Assembly: GCA_021629085.1 (NCBI GenBank)
Contig: JAJXRJ010000037.1
Location: forward strand, 1-21,616
Source of the DNA: Oscillospiraceae bacterium
GTDB taxonomy: Bacteria > Bacillota > Clostridia > UMGS1810
Direction: 5' to 3'
Length of the DNA stretch: 21,616 nt
The position numbers and the translations under genes were made by a program. Shown here one piece after another: positions 1-7,008 of this stretch (the stretch's first letter is position 1; every line of letters starts with the position of its first letter). The notes under the pieces were generated by a model, which was not told where the DNA came from, ran no database searches, and saw only the letters and a program-made list of their open reading frames with translations.

Positions 1-5
1 CACAT

Positions 6-49
6 AAAAATATGCACCTCCAAAAGTGTCTAACTTTTGGGGTGCATAT
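6..49 (-). terminator. Long hairpin downstream of the rhamnosidase gene
   Basis: Positions 10-27 pair with 33-49 in a 17-bp stem with one bulged base (T19) and a five-base loop. Read on the minus strand, the stem is followed by a run of five T (complement of 6-10), so it can serve as an intrinsic terminator for the rhamnosidase gene, whose stop codon lies about 55 bases upstream. On the plus strand the nearest T-run (63-69) is too far away. The loop-side motif (AAAAGTTAGACA on the minus strand) also resembles the ends of some IS3-family insertion sequences; that origin is a guess. Confidence 0.5.
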
Positions 50-103
50 CAATTTGACTGCTCTTTTTTTGTTTTCCAATATAACCGAGCGGAATTTTAA
101 ATG

Positions 104-2236
104 TTATCGTGCAAACACATGCTCGCCGGGTTCAAACGAAACAACATTGCCGTTGATATCCAGCTTGCCTGGACGGTCAGATTTTATGCGCACCTCGGTT
201 TGGTTCCATTCCACCGAAATTCCCTTGTGGCTGCCCTTTACCCAGGAGAGGGCGTCAATGAAGCAGGGTTTTATCAAAAGCCCGTTTTCATTTATATGAA
301 TACCTGCCAAATGCTTGTAAAACCACATGTCCACCTCGCTGAACATGTGATGGTTCCGCGAATTGTCTTTGCCGTTGAAGCGATGGACAATTTCCCAGTT
401 TTCGCAAAGGGTGGATATGCCAAGGTTGATCCAGTAGGCATAGCTGGGCATGGTGGGATTGACCACCATTTTATACAGCACATCTGCATAGCCGTTTTCC
501 GAAAGCGCGGAGAAGATATATTTGGTGCCCAAAATACCGCAGTCAATGTGGTAGTCTTTTTGCCGTACCAAATCGGCCAGATGTGCGGCTGCCGCGGGGA
601 TCTCTTCCGGCTCATACAGCCCCTGGTAAATGGCGCAGGCCATGCCGGTTTGATTGTCACCTTTTACAATGCCGTCTTTGATAAACGCAGCGCGGAATGC
701 CGCTTTGACCTTTTTGGCAAGCGCCTCATATTTGGATGCATCCTCGCCGAGCACCTTGGCGCACTTTGCCATGGTGACGGCATTGGCATAGTAATATCCG
801 GTGTCAGTGATGATGGTGTCGCACACATTGCCGTCGTGCGGGTGGCACCAGTCGCCCAGGCCATAGTTCACCAAATACCCTTCCTGCATGGTATACATGT
901 AGTCCATGTAGCGCTGCATGTTTTCCCACATCATAGAGATGATAGAGGAGTCGCCGTAAATTTGATACACATACCACGGGATTTGAATGAGCGCGCTGTC
1001 CCACGCGGGGCCGCTGCCCCAGTGATAGCCCCACGAAGAGGTGGGGACAATACCGGGAAGCTGGCCGTTTGGACGCTGCACGTCTTTAAAGTCCCACAGC
1101 CATTTGCGGTAAGCCTCCAGCATGTCGTAGTTCATGAGCGACTGCTCGGCAGACAGCAGCGCATCGCCCGTCCAGCCGTTTTGCTCCCGCTGGGGACAGT
1201 CGGTGGGAATGCCCATCCAGTTGGTGAGCGTAGCGCGGCGGGTTGCCGCGTGAATTTTGTTGAGCATGTCGTCGCTTGAGGTAAAATCGCCAATAATCGC
1301 AAGGTCGGTGTGCACCACCCGCACATAGAGCTCAAATTCCTCCGGTGCACCTTTTACATCCATATAGCGGAACCCGTGATAGCCAAATTTGGGCTCCCAT
1401 TCTTCCCAGTCGCCGGTACCTCTTAAGGTGTATTCTTCCCCTTGGGTGGGCATGCCTTCGTTAAACCGGTTTTCCACCCAGGTGTCCAGCGACCCGTCCT
1501 CGTGAAGCGCTTCGCCATATTCCACCTCAATTTTCTGCCCGCTTTCGCCTTTGGCGCGAATCATCACCCAGCCGCTTACGTTTTCGCATGCGTCGTAAAC
1601 GCCGCTCTCAAGCTTTTTGGGGCGAATGGTGCGGATGATGCGGATGGGCGGGTGCTCCATTGGCAGCAAAACACCGCCGGGACCGGGTTTGACCAGCACG
1701 TTGTCCCAATCAGAGTCGTCAAAATCGGGCAAATCCCATCCGTCAATTTCTAAGCGGGCGTCATAGATTTCACGGCTGCGCACCTGGTTGTAAACCACAG
1801 GGCTGTCAGCACATTTCCACGAGCTGTCTGTTAAAATGACGTCCTGTGACCCGTCGGCATAGGTGATTTCCAGCTGCACAATGAGCTTTGGGGCGCTTCG
1901 CCAGGTGGCTTTTTCATAATCCCATGTGGTACACGGCGTGTTATACCAGCCGTTGCCTAAAATGGCGCCAAATGCATTTTTGCCCTCTAAAATCAGATGG
2001 GTCACATCAAACGTGTTGTAACGTGTGGTGTAGTCATAGCGGGTAATGGGGGTCACCAGCACATCGTCTGTCACCGGTTTGCCGTTGATGGTATATACGC
2101 CGTTGCCCAGACCGCACACATAGAGCACTGCCTGTTTCACATCCGCCTTTGCCAAAAACGTTTTTCGCATATAGGGCGCAGGTTTATCCGGCGCTTTGTC
2201 ATATTTTTTCACAATCCATTTTGCCTCTTCAAACAT
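104..2236 (-). CDS. Alpha-L-rhamnosidase, glycoside hydrolase family 78, cytoplasmic
   Basis: A 710-residue enzyme that releases terminal alpha-L-rhamnose from plant glycans or glycosides such as rhamnogalacturonan fragments. The N-terminal part (about 1-310) looks like the beta-sandwich domains of GH78, followed by an (alpha/alpha)6 catalytic domain (about 315-650). The family signature DCPQRE, then GWTGDA, is at residues 346-358; D346 and E351 sit where GH78 carboxylates sit. A short C-terminal beta domain follows the HLAGI segment (642-646). There is no signal peptide, so it probably acts on imported oligosaccharides. I chose the start at 2236 because AAGGGG lies nine bases upstream and a good promoter lies just before it. 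The frame stays open 15 codons further up, but that stretch contains the -10 box. No transporter or regulator gene for rhamnose is adjacent. Length and motifs are normal for the family. Confidence 0.93.
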   Translation of the reverse strand: MFEEAKWIVKKYDKAPDKPAPYMRKTFLAKADVKQAVLYVCGLGNGVYTINGKPVTDDVLVTPITRYDYTTRYNTFDVTHLILEGKNAFGAILGNGWYNTPCTTWDYEKATWRSAPKLIVQLEITYADGSQDVILTDSSWKCADSPVVYNQVRSREIYDARLEIDGWDLPDFDDSDWDNVLVKPGPGGVLLPMEHPPIRIIRTIRPKKLESGVYDACENVSGWVMIRAKGESGQKIEVEYGEALHEDGSLDTWVENRFNEGMPTQGEEYTLRGTGDWEEWEPKFGYHGFRYMDVKGAPEEFELYVRVVHTDLAIIGDFTSSDDMLNKIHAATRRATLTNWMGIPTDCPQREQNGWTGDALLSAEQSLMNYDMLEAYRKWLWDFKDVQRPNGQLPGIVPTSSWGYHWGSGPAWDSALIQIPWYVYQIYGDSSIISMMWENMQRYMDYMYTMQEGYLVNYGLGDWCHPHDGNVCDTIITDTGYYYANAVTMAKCAKVLGEDASKYEALAKKVKAAFRAAFIKDGIVKGDNQTGMACAIYQGLYEPEEIPAAAAHLADLVRQKDYHIDCGILGTKYIFSALSENGYADVLYKMVVNPTMPSYAYWINLGISTLCENWEIVHRFNGKDNSRNHHMFSEVDMWFYKHLAGIHINENGLLIKPCFIDALSWVKGSHKGISVEWNQTEVRIKSDRPGKLDINGNVVSFEPGEHVFAR

Positions 2237-2269
2237 AATAGATTCCCCTTTTGCCATTTTATTTGTTTC

Positions 2270-2298
2270 ATTATATGCCATCTGGCTATAAAAAACAA
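2270..2298 (-). promoter_or_regulatory. Sigma-A type promoter of the rhamnosidase gene
   Basis: On the minus strand TTGTTT (2298-2293), a 17-base spacer and a perfect TATAAT (2275-2270) precede the preferred start codon by about 34 bases. This supports initiation at 2236 rather than at the upstream in-frame ATG at 2281. Confidence 0.6.
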
Positions 2299-2347
2299 GG
2301 TACGCTTTTAACCGAAAATCGCACTGTTTTAAAGTCTTGATGCAATC

Positions 2348-2376
2348 TTTACAAATGTCGGTATTTGTGATAGACT
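2348..2376 (+). promoter_or_regulatory. Candidate promoter of mscL
   Basis: TTTACA (2348-2353), 17 bases, then TAGACT (2371-2376), which matches the consensus moderately. It faces away from the rhamnosidase promoter in the 162-base divergent intergenic region. Confidence 0.5.
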
Positions 2377-2398
2377 GTAATAAAAGGAGGATTTTTAG

Positions 2399-2842
2399 GT
2401 GAAAAAATTTTTATTGGAATTTCGAAAATTTGCCATGCGCGGCAATGTCATTGACCTGGCAGTCGGCGTTATTATCGGCGGCGCGTTTCAGGCCATTGTG
2501 ACGTCGCTGGTTAACGATCTCATTTCGCCGCTCATTGGATTGATTGCCAAAACCGACTTTAACCAGCTTGCCTTTTCGGTTGGGGGCGTGAATATCAAAT
2601 ACGGCTCGTTTATCACAGCCGTGCTCAATTTCCTCATCATGGCATTTGTGCTGTTTTTGCTGGTAAAGACGATGAACACGCTGTCCAACCTTGGTAAGCA
2701 TAATGAACCCAAACCCGAAGTGCCAACAGTAAAAATCTGCCCGTTCTGCTGCTCGGAAATTGCGGTTAAAGCAACCCGCTGCCCGCACTGTACCTCTATT
2801 TTAGAAGATGTGGCAGAGCTTTCGCCGGCGGGAAAAGTGTGA
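2399..2842 (+). CDS. mscL: Large-conductance mechanosensitive channel MscL with C-terminal zinc ribbon
   Basis: A 147-residue inner-membrane channel that opens under membrane tension and lets small solutes escape during osmotic downshock; the family forms homopentamers. The N-terminal amphipathic helix and first membrane segment contain the typical FRKFAMRGNVIDLAVGVIIG (8-27). The second membrane segment is about 71-90, ending in LLVK. Instead of only the usual C-terminal helix, the tail carries two CxxC knuckles (C114/C117 and C128/C131), a predicted zinc ribbon. It starts with GTG; AAGGAGG nine bases upstream makes this the clear choice. It is a single-gene unit: the xylanase gene that follows has its own promoter. 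The channel assignment is secure. The role of the metal-binding tail is unknown to me, although zinc-ribbon tails occur on other bacterial MscL proteins. Confidence 0.95.
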   Translation: MKKFLLEFRKFAMRGNVIDLAVGVIIGGAFQAIVTSLVNDLISPLIGLIAKTDFNQLAFSVGGVNIKYGSFITAVLNFLIMAFVLFLLVKTMNTLSNLGKHNEPKPEVPTVKICPFCCSEIAVKATRCPHCTSILEDVAELSPAGKV

Positions 2843-2856
2843 GTGCAAAAAAAGAG

Positions 2857-2885
2857 TGGATATGAAACGGAAAATTTAGTATAAT
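2857..2885 (+). promoter_or_regulatory. Promoter of the GH10 xylanase gene
   Basis: TGGATA (2857-2862), a 17-base spacer and a perfect TATAAT (2880-2885) lie in the 76-base gap after mscL. They are followed by GGGGAGG at 2905-2911, seven bases before the TTG start. Confidence 0.7.
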
Positions 2886-2918
2886 GAAAAAAATCATGTA
2901 AAAAGGGGAGGTCTTTGT

Positions 2919-5276
2919 TTGAAAAAAGGAATTTCGTTGTGTTTGGCATGCATTCTTCTTGTGTGCACCATTTCTGTGCCTGTGTTTGCACGGGATGAAA
3001 TCCGGGTGTACATTGATGGCAAAAAACAGGCCTACGACCAGATGCCGGTGCTGGTAAATGACCGGACGCTGGTGCCGCTGCGCGGCATTTTTGAGACGCT
3101 GGGTGCCGAGGTTTCGTGGGATGATGCGACACAGACTGCCACTGGCGTATTAGGGGAAAACACGGTTTCACTCACCATTGGAAGTACTGAGGCCACAGTA
3201 AACGGACAGGCTGTGGCGCTGGACGTGCCGGCACAGCTCATTTCCGACCGGACCATGGTACCTGTGCGGTTTATCTCGGAAAGCTTAGGCGCGGACGTGG
3301 AATGGGACGAGGGCAATGAAGCGGTCATCATCAACAGTAAATCCACCTATGTGCCCAGTATCAACTACAATGACGGGCGTACCATTGAGCCGCTGGCAGA
3401 TGATTTGCCGAAAAAAAGTGCAGACGGCGTGCCCAATGTGCCAGGCGCGGTGGTAAAACGGCCGGTGCCGACAGAGTTTACCAAGTCCAGCGCATTGGAC
3501 GACCTGCTCTACTTTGCAGCGCCGGGAGACCCGGAACAGGTATTTGCCAGCCTTGAGGGCGGCGAGGTGTTCGTCACCACCGAGGATTTTATCGGCGCAA
3601 AATTGATTGGCGAGGGACAATATGCTACCTATGAGGCGGTGGACGTAGACGGGCCGGGCTTTACAAAGGCACTGCGGTTTACAACCACGGCCGTGCCGGA
3701 AAAAAGCTACAGCTGCGCGTTGGAACTTAGAAGCGACCATAAATATCAAACAGACGACGTTGGCGTGCTGGTGGTGTACACCCGCCTTTTAAGCGGCGGA
3801 AGTTCCGATTCAGGCACGGGAATGGTGGAGTTCACCCTGCAGGAGGTTGAAAGCGGGCAATATACTGCTGCCTTCCAAAGCACGGTAACATGCCAGCCAG
3901 AATGGGAAGCGAACTATATCCCCTTCCAGGCCACCGGGAACTTCACGGGCAAGTCCATCCGGATGCACATCCGTCCGGGGGCGTATGAGCAGGTGGTGGA
4001 GGTGGGCGGTTACCAGCTGATCAACTTTGGAAAAAAATATACGGTGGATCAAATGCCCAACTCTACCCATTACGAAGGAATGGAGGAGGACGCACAGTGG
4101 CGTAAGGACGCGCTTGCGCGCATTGAGCAAATCCGCAAGGGAGACATTAACATCAACGTTGTGGACGCAAACGGTGCTGCCATTGCCGGCGCGGATGTAA
4201 AGCTTGACATGGTGGAATCTGAATTTGAGTGGGGTGTCGCCATCGGGCCCAATGTTTTGGGCGAGGGCGAAGACGCCGACAAATACCGCGAAAACCTGGT
4301 GAAATATTTTAACGGCGCAGTGGCGGAAACCATCCAAAAGTGGAACTATTTTGAAAATGATCCCATCACGGCAATGGGCATCACAGACTGGTGCCTGAGA
4401 AATGGTATCAAGCACTTCCGCGGGCATTGCCTGGTTTGGGACTATACCTATGAGCCGGGGTGTTCCAGCATGCCGCCCGATTTGGCGCAGTACATTGCAA
4501 ACGGCGAGCTCGACAAAGCAAAAGAACGGATGAAAACCCACATTTTTGAAGCTGCAGGTGATTTTTCCGGCAAGATTCAAGAGTGGGACGTCATTAACGA
4601 ATTGACACGCAACGACACCATTTTGACCCAGACCTTTGGGAATGAGATTTTAAAGGATTTGTTTGCATGGGCGCGGGAAGCCGACCCCAACGCCACGCTC
4701 TATTTTAACGAGTGCGGCTTAAGCGGCATCAATTCCTACGCATATCGGACGTTCACACAATTTTTAGATTGGGCGGTTGCAAATGATGTGGACTTTGATG
4801 CCATCGGCGTGCAGGGACATCAGGGAATGCCAAAAGATCCGCAGATTTTTTATGATATGCTGACTGCACTGGGCGAAAGATATCAAAAACCCATCAAAGT
4901 GACCGAATTTGATATCAAGGTAAACGGCACAAAAATGGATCCGAACCTGGAAGGCAACTTTATGCGCGACAGCTTAATTTCCATTTACAGCAACCCCTAT
5001 GTGACAGGGATGTATTGCTGGGGCTTTGCAAGCTCGGGCGCGGTGCTCATGAACAGGGACTACACCTTAAAGCCGTCAGGCTTAGCCTTTGAAGATATGG
5101 TTTACAACAAGTGGTGGACACGGGAAACCGGTTCGACCGACGCTGCAGGAAACTATGCCACCAGAGGCTACTTTGGCGATTATGAAGTGACGGTCACGGC
5201 AAATGGCAAAACCAAAACCGTGGACGCCAGATTTTTTAAAGACAGCGATAAAACCCTCACCATTGTGATGGACTAA
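2919..5276 (+). CDS. Secreted endo-1,4-beta-xylanase, GH10, with copper amine oxidase-like N-terminal repeats
   Basis: A 785-residue exported protein. The signal peptide is about 1-25 (charged MKKG, hydrophobic core, cleavage after VFA). Residues 26-140 are a copper-amine-oxidase-like N-terminal domain with two repeats, DRTLVPLR...LGAEVSWDD (48-69) and DRTMVPVR...LGADVEWDE (110-131). In Clostridia this domain is common on secreted and envelope proteins and does not mean oxidase activity. Residues about 195-375 look like a beta-sandwich, possibly carbohydrate-binding (inference). GH10 spans about 400-735: acid/base E561 in WDVINE and nucleophile E663 in VTEFD, with the usual WNYFEND (475-481) and RGHCLVWD (501-508) strands. 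It should cut xylan backbones outside the cell. The start is TTG, supported by GGGGAGG seven bases upstream. The last 50 residues, after the catalytic core, form a short beta-rich tail. Confidence 0.93.
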   Translation: MKKGISLCLACILLVCTISVPVFARDEIRVYIDGKKQAYDQMPVLVNDRTLVPLRGIFETLGAEVSWDDATQTATGVLGENTVSLTIGSTEATVNGQAVALDVPAQLISDRTMVPVRFISESLGADVEWDEGNEAVIINSKSTYVPSINYNDGRTIEPLADDLPKKSADGVPNVPGAVVKRPVPTEFTKSSALDDLLYFAAPGDPEQVFASLEGGEVFVTTEDFIGAKLIGEGQYATYEAVDVDGPGFTKALRFTTTAVPEKSYSCALELRSDHKYQTDDVGVLVVYTRLLSGGSSDSGTGMVEFTLQEVESGQYTAAFQSTVTCQPEWEANYIPFQATGNFTGKSIRMHIRPGAYEQVVEVGGYQLINFGKKYTVDQMPNSTHYEGMEEDAQWRKDALARIEQIRKGDININVVDANGAAIAGADVKLDMVESEFEWGVAIGPNVLGEGEDADKYRENLVKYFNGAVAETIQKWNYFENDPITAMGITDWCLRNGIKHFRGHCLVWDYTYEPGCSSMPPDLAQYIANGELDKAKERMKTHIFEAAGDFSGKIQEWDVINELTRNDTILTQTFGNEILKDLFAWAREADPNATLYFNECGLSGINSYAYRTFTQFLDWAVANDVDFDAIGVQGHQGMPKDPQIFYDMLTALGERYQKPIKVTEFDIKVNGTKMDPNLEGNFMRDSLISIYSNPYVTGMYCWGFASSGAVLMNRDYTLKPSGLAFEDMVYNKWWTRETGSTDAAGNYATRGYFGDYEVTVTANGKTKTVDARFFKDSDKTLTIVMD

Positions 5277-5286
5277 AAAATAAACG

Positions 5287-5318
5287 AAAAAATGCGGGCT
5301 TATTTGCCCGCATTTTTT
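5287..5318. terminator. Bidirectional intrinsic terminator between convergent xylanase and yqeG genes
   Basis: The stem is ATGCGGGC / GCCCGCAT with loop TTATTT, flanked by A-run 5287-5292 and T-run 5313-5318, so it works on either strand. The stop codon of the minus-strand yqeG (complement of 5300-5302) falls in the loop, so the stem on that side encodes the last residues of YqeG. Confidence 0.9.
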
Positions 5319-5791
5319 AATATGCGTGTTTCCAGCTTTCGTTTCAGTTTGATAAACCGGGTTTCATCCGGCTTGATGGGGGTGACCAAAATGGTGTATA
5401 GCCCGGCCCGGTTGCCGCCGTAAATATCGGTAAACAGCTGGTCGCCCACAAGCGCCGTGTTCTTTTTGTGAGAACCCATTGCCCGCATGGCGCGGACCAG
5501 CGGTTTTTTGCGTGGCTTAAACGCCCGGTGCGCGGCAAACACGCCCAAATCACGGTTGAACAGTTGCACCCGTTCTTTCCGGCCATTTGAGATAAGCGCA
5601 TAGGAAATGCCGGCAGCGCGAAGCGTTTCAAAATAGTCCAAAAGCGCTTGGGGCGGCGTTTTTACGTCGTTTGCAACCAGTGTGTCGTCAATGTCAAAAA
5701 TCACTGCCTGGATGCCGTTTTTTACAAATTCTCCCGGTGGAATTTCATAAATGGAACGAAAGATCCGGTCGGGCAAAAAGCGTTTTCCCAT
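5300..5791 (-). CDS. yqeG: YqeG family HAD phosphatase
   Basis: A 163-residue HAD-superfamily hydrolase of the YqeG (subclass IIIA) type. The catalytic motif FDIDDTLV is at 32-39 (nucleophile D33, acid D35), motif II serine at S68 in ISNG, motif III lysine in the FKPRKKP segment (91-97), and motif IV at GDQLFTD (116-122). The YqeG family is poorly characterised; members are predicted phosphatases, and the substrate is unknown. I chose the start at 5791 because GGAGA precedes it and the conserved N-terminus (PDRIFRSIYEI) begins just after. The frame is open further upstream but that stretch overlaps yqeY and a hairpin. It lies last in the rpsU-yqeY-yqeG series, about 80 bases behind yqeY. The stop codon lies inside the terminator hairpin. 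Confidence 0.9.
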   Translation of the reverse strand: MGKRFLPDRIFRSIYEIPPGEFVKNGIQAVIFDIDDTLVANDVKTPPQALLDYFETLRAAGISYALISNGRKERVQLFNRDLGVFAAHRAFKPRKKPLVRAMRAMGSHKKNTALVGDQLFTDIYGGNRAGLYTILVTPIKPDETRFIKLKRKLETRILKNAGK

Positions 5792-5813
5792 AAAAGCTTC
5801 TCCTAAATAACAA

Positions 5814-5849
5814 CAATGGCGGCCAAATGGGCCGCCATTGACTTTTTTT
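5814..5849. terminator. Strong hairpin between yqeY and yqeG
   Basis: An 11-bp perfect stem (5814-5824 with 5830-5840) has a five-base loop. The T-run 5843-5849 makes it a classical terminator on the plus strand, yet no plus-strand gene ends here. On the minus strand, the direction of the flanking genes, the trailing sequence is only moderately T-rich (TTGTTATTT). It could therefore attenuate rather than stop transcription into yqeG. Confidence 0.6.
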
Positions 5850-5873
5850 ATAATGGAATTTACGCGACTGCGC

Positions 5874-6338
5874 TTATTCGCCAATCGATGATTTCCCTGA
5901 AAAATAGGCTTTGACAGCCTCATTGACTGCACGGCCGTCCGCTCTGCCCATAACTTTGGGCATCACGTCTGCCATAATTTTGCCCATATCCTTCATCGAC
6001 TGTGCGCCGACGGCGTTTATGGACGCGCATACAATTTCATCTAATTCCGATTTGCTCAACTGGGAAGGCAAATATCCCATGAGGATTTCGATTTCTCGTT
6101 TGAGTTCGGCGATAAGGTCCTCGCGGCCGCTTTTTTCATATTCAGGCAGCACGTCTTTGCGCTTTTTGACTTCTTTTGCAATGACGCCGATGATGTCATC
6201 GTCTTTGAGTGTGACCTTATTGTCTTTTTCCACCTGTAAAATGGCGGCACGCACGCTTTGCACTGCGTTTTTGCGCACCGTGTCCTTCTCTTTCATGGAG
6301 AGTTTCAAATCGTCCATCAGTGTTTCCTTCAGCGCCAT
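5874..6338 (-). CDS. yqeY: GatB/YqeY domain protein
   Basis: A 154-residue protein of the stand-alone YqeY family, related to the C-terminal tRNA-binding region of GatB in the Glu-tRNA(Gln)/Asp-tRNA(Asn) amidotransferase. The first half is a helical bundle with the family pattern of basic residues (KNAVQSVRAAILQVEKDNKV, 23-42, and AKEVKKRKD, 54-62). The second half contains the family segments MGYLPSQLS and MGKIMADVMPKVMGRADG. The exact function is unknown; a tRNA-related role is inferred from homology. AAGGAGGG sits five bases before the ATG. It is 22 bases downstream of rpsU, a pairing also seen in Bacillus, and is co-transcribed with it. The length is typical. Confidence 0.93.
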   Translation of the reverse strand: MALKETLMDDLKLSMKEKDTVRKNAVQSVRAAILQVEKDNKVTLKDDDIIGVIAKEVKKRKDVLPEYEKSGREDLIAELKREIEILMGYLPSQLSKSELDEIVCASINAVGAQSMKDMGKIMADVMPKVMGRADGRAVNEAVKAYFSGKSSIGE

Positions 6339-6360
6339 AAAAACCCTCCTTTCATCTCTT

Positions 6361-6537
6361 TTATCGATACGACCTCTTTCTTGCAGCCTCAGATTTCTTT
6401 TTGCGCTTTACGCTTGGCTTTTCATAGTGTTCCCGCTTGCGGATTTCCGACAACACCCCTGCCTTTGCGCACTGCCGTTTAAACCGTCTGAGCGCGCTGT
6501 CCAAAGATTCGTTCTCTTTAATTCTAATTTCCGACAT
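6361..6537 (-). CDS. rpsU: 30S ribosomal protein S21
   Basis: A 58-residue small-subunit protein, found by reading the minus strand between yqeY and the promoter region. It begins MSEIRIKENESLDSALRRFK, typical of S21, and ends with a very basic tail rich in Lys and Arg (the KRKKKSEAARKR segment). S21 binds near the 3' end of 16S rRNA and helps mRNA selection at initiation. GGAGGGG lies six bases before the ATG. It is the first gene after a consensus promoter, with an AT-rich leader, and heads the rpsU-yqeY unit. Length and composition are normal, and nothing is broken. Confidence 0.96.
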   Translation of the reverse strand: MSEIRIKENESLDSALRRFKRQCAKAGVLSEIRKREHYEKPSVKRKKKSEAARKRSYR

Positions 6538-6612
6538 TAAAATCCCCTCCCTCCGCTACTACACTTGCGCTTTCGCGCTGCTTTGCTGGGATTAGACAAA
6601 ATTATATAATTC

Positions 6613-6641
6613 ATTATACAATCAAACGATGAAAATGTCAA
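6613..6641 (-). promoter_or_regulatory. Full-consensus sigma-A promoter of rpsU
   Basis: On the minus strand there is TTGACA (6641-6636), exactly 17 bases, and TATAAT (6618-6613): both hexamers are perfect. It starts right after the stop codon of the HIT gene and drives a leader of roughly 65-70 bases before the rpsU start. The leader contains a small GCGC-GAAA-GCGC hairpin (complement of 6567-6578). Expect strong constitutive transcription. Confidence 0.9.
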
Positions 6642-6650
6642 GTTTTTTTA

Positions 6651-6995
6651 TCAGCCCGGCGGCCAGCCGAGGTTTCTGCCGCCCAGGAGATGGAAGTGTA
6701 AATGCCCCACTGTCTGCCCGCCTGCCTCGCCGCAGTTGTTTACCACGCGGAACCCGTCATCTGCAATGCCCAGCTTTCGTGCAAGCTTTGCCGCCACAGA
6801 AAAGATGTGCCCCACCACATGGGAATTTTTCTCATCAATTTCAAGTGTGGAGGAAATGTGTTCCTTTGGCACAATGAGCACGTGCACCGGTGCGGCGGGG
6901 TTGATATCTAAAAATGCAGCGACAAGCGCGTCTTCATACACCAGTTCAGAGGGAATTTTTTTGTTTGCAATGTTACAAAACAGGCAGTCTGCCAT
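6651..6995 (-). CDS. HIT family nucleotide hydrolase (HinT-like)
   Basis: A 114-residue histidine-triad protein. The triad HLHFHLLGG is at 98-106, with H100 as the expected nucleophile, and the N-terminal CLFC (4-7) is the zinc-binding pair common in HinT/PKCI-type members. The C-terminus ends GRNLGWPPG, again HinT-like. HinT enzymes hydrolyse AMP-lysine and other adenosine phosphoramidates, including aminoacyl-adenylates released by tRNA synthetases. The start at 6995 has GGAGG eight bases upstream; a longer reading would begin inside alaS. The gene is 13 bases downstream of alaS, so the two are co-transcribed, which fits a clean-up role for aminoacyl-adenylates (inference). No terminator separates it from the rpsU promoter. 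Confidence 0.93.
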   Translation of the reverse strand: MADCLFCNIANKKIPSELVYEDALVAAFLDINPAAPVHVLIVPKEHISSTLEIDEKNSHVVGHIFSVAAKLARKLGIADDGFRVVNNCGEAGGQTVGHLHFHLLGGRNLGWPPG

Positions 6996-7008
6996 ATACG
7001 TCGCCTCC

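Noticed and set aside
101..1279. A 392-codon plus-strand open frame opposite the rhamnosidase gene
   Set aside because: It lies fully antisense to a clear GH78 gene, has no ribosome-binding site and no recognisable motifs; it is a shadow of codon usage.
2237..2281. An N-terminal extension of the rhamnosidase starting MAYNET
   Set aside because: The extension overlaps the -10 box TATAAT and lacks a Shine-Dalgarno; the ATG at 2236 has AAGGGG at proper distance.
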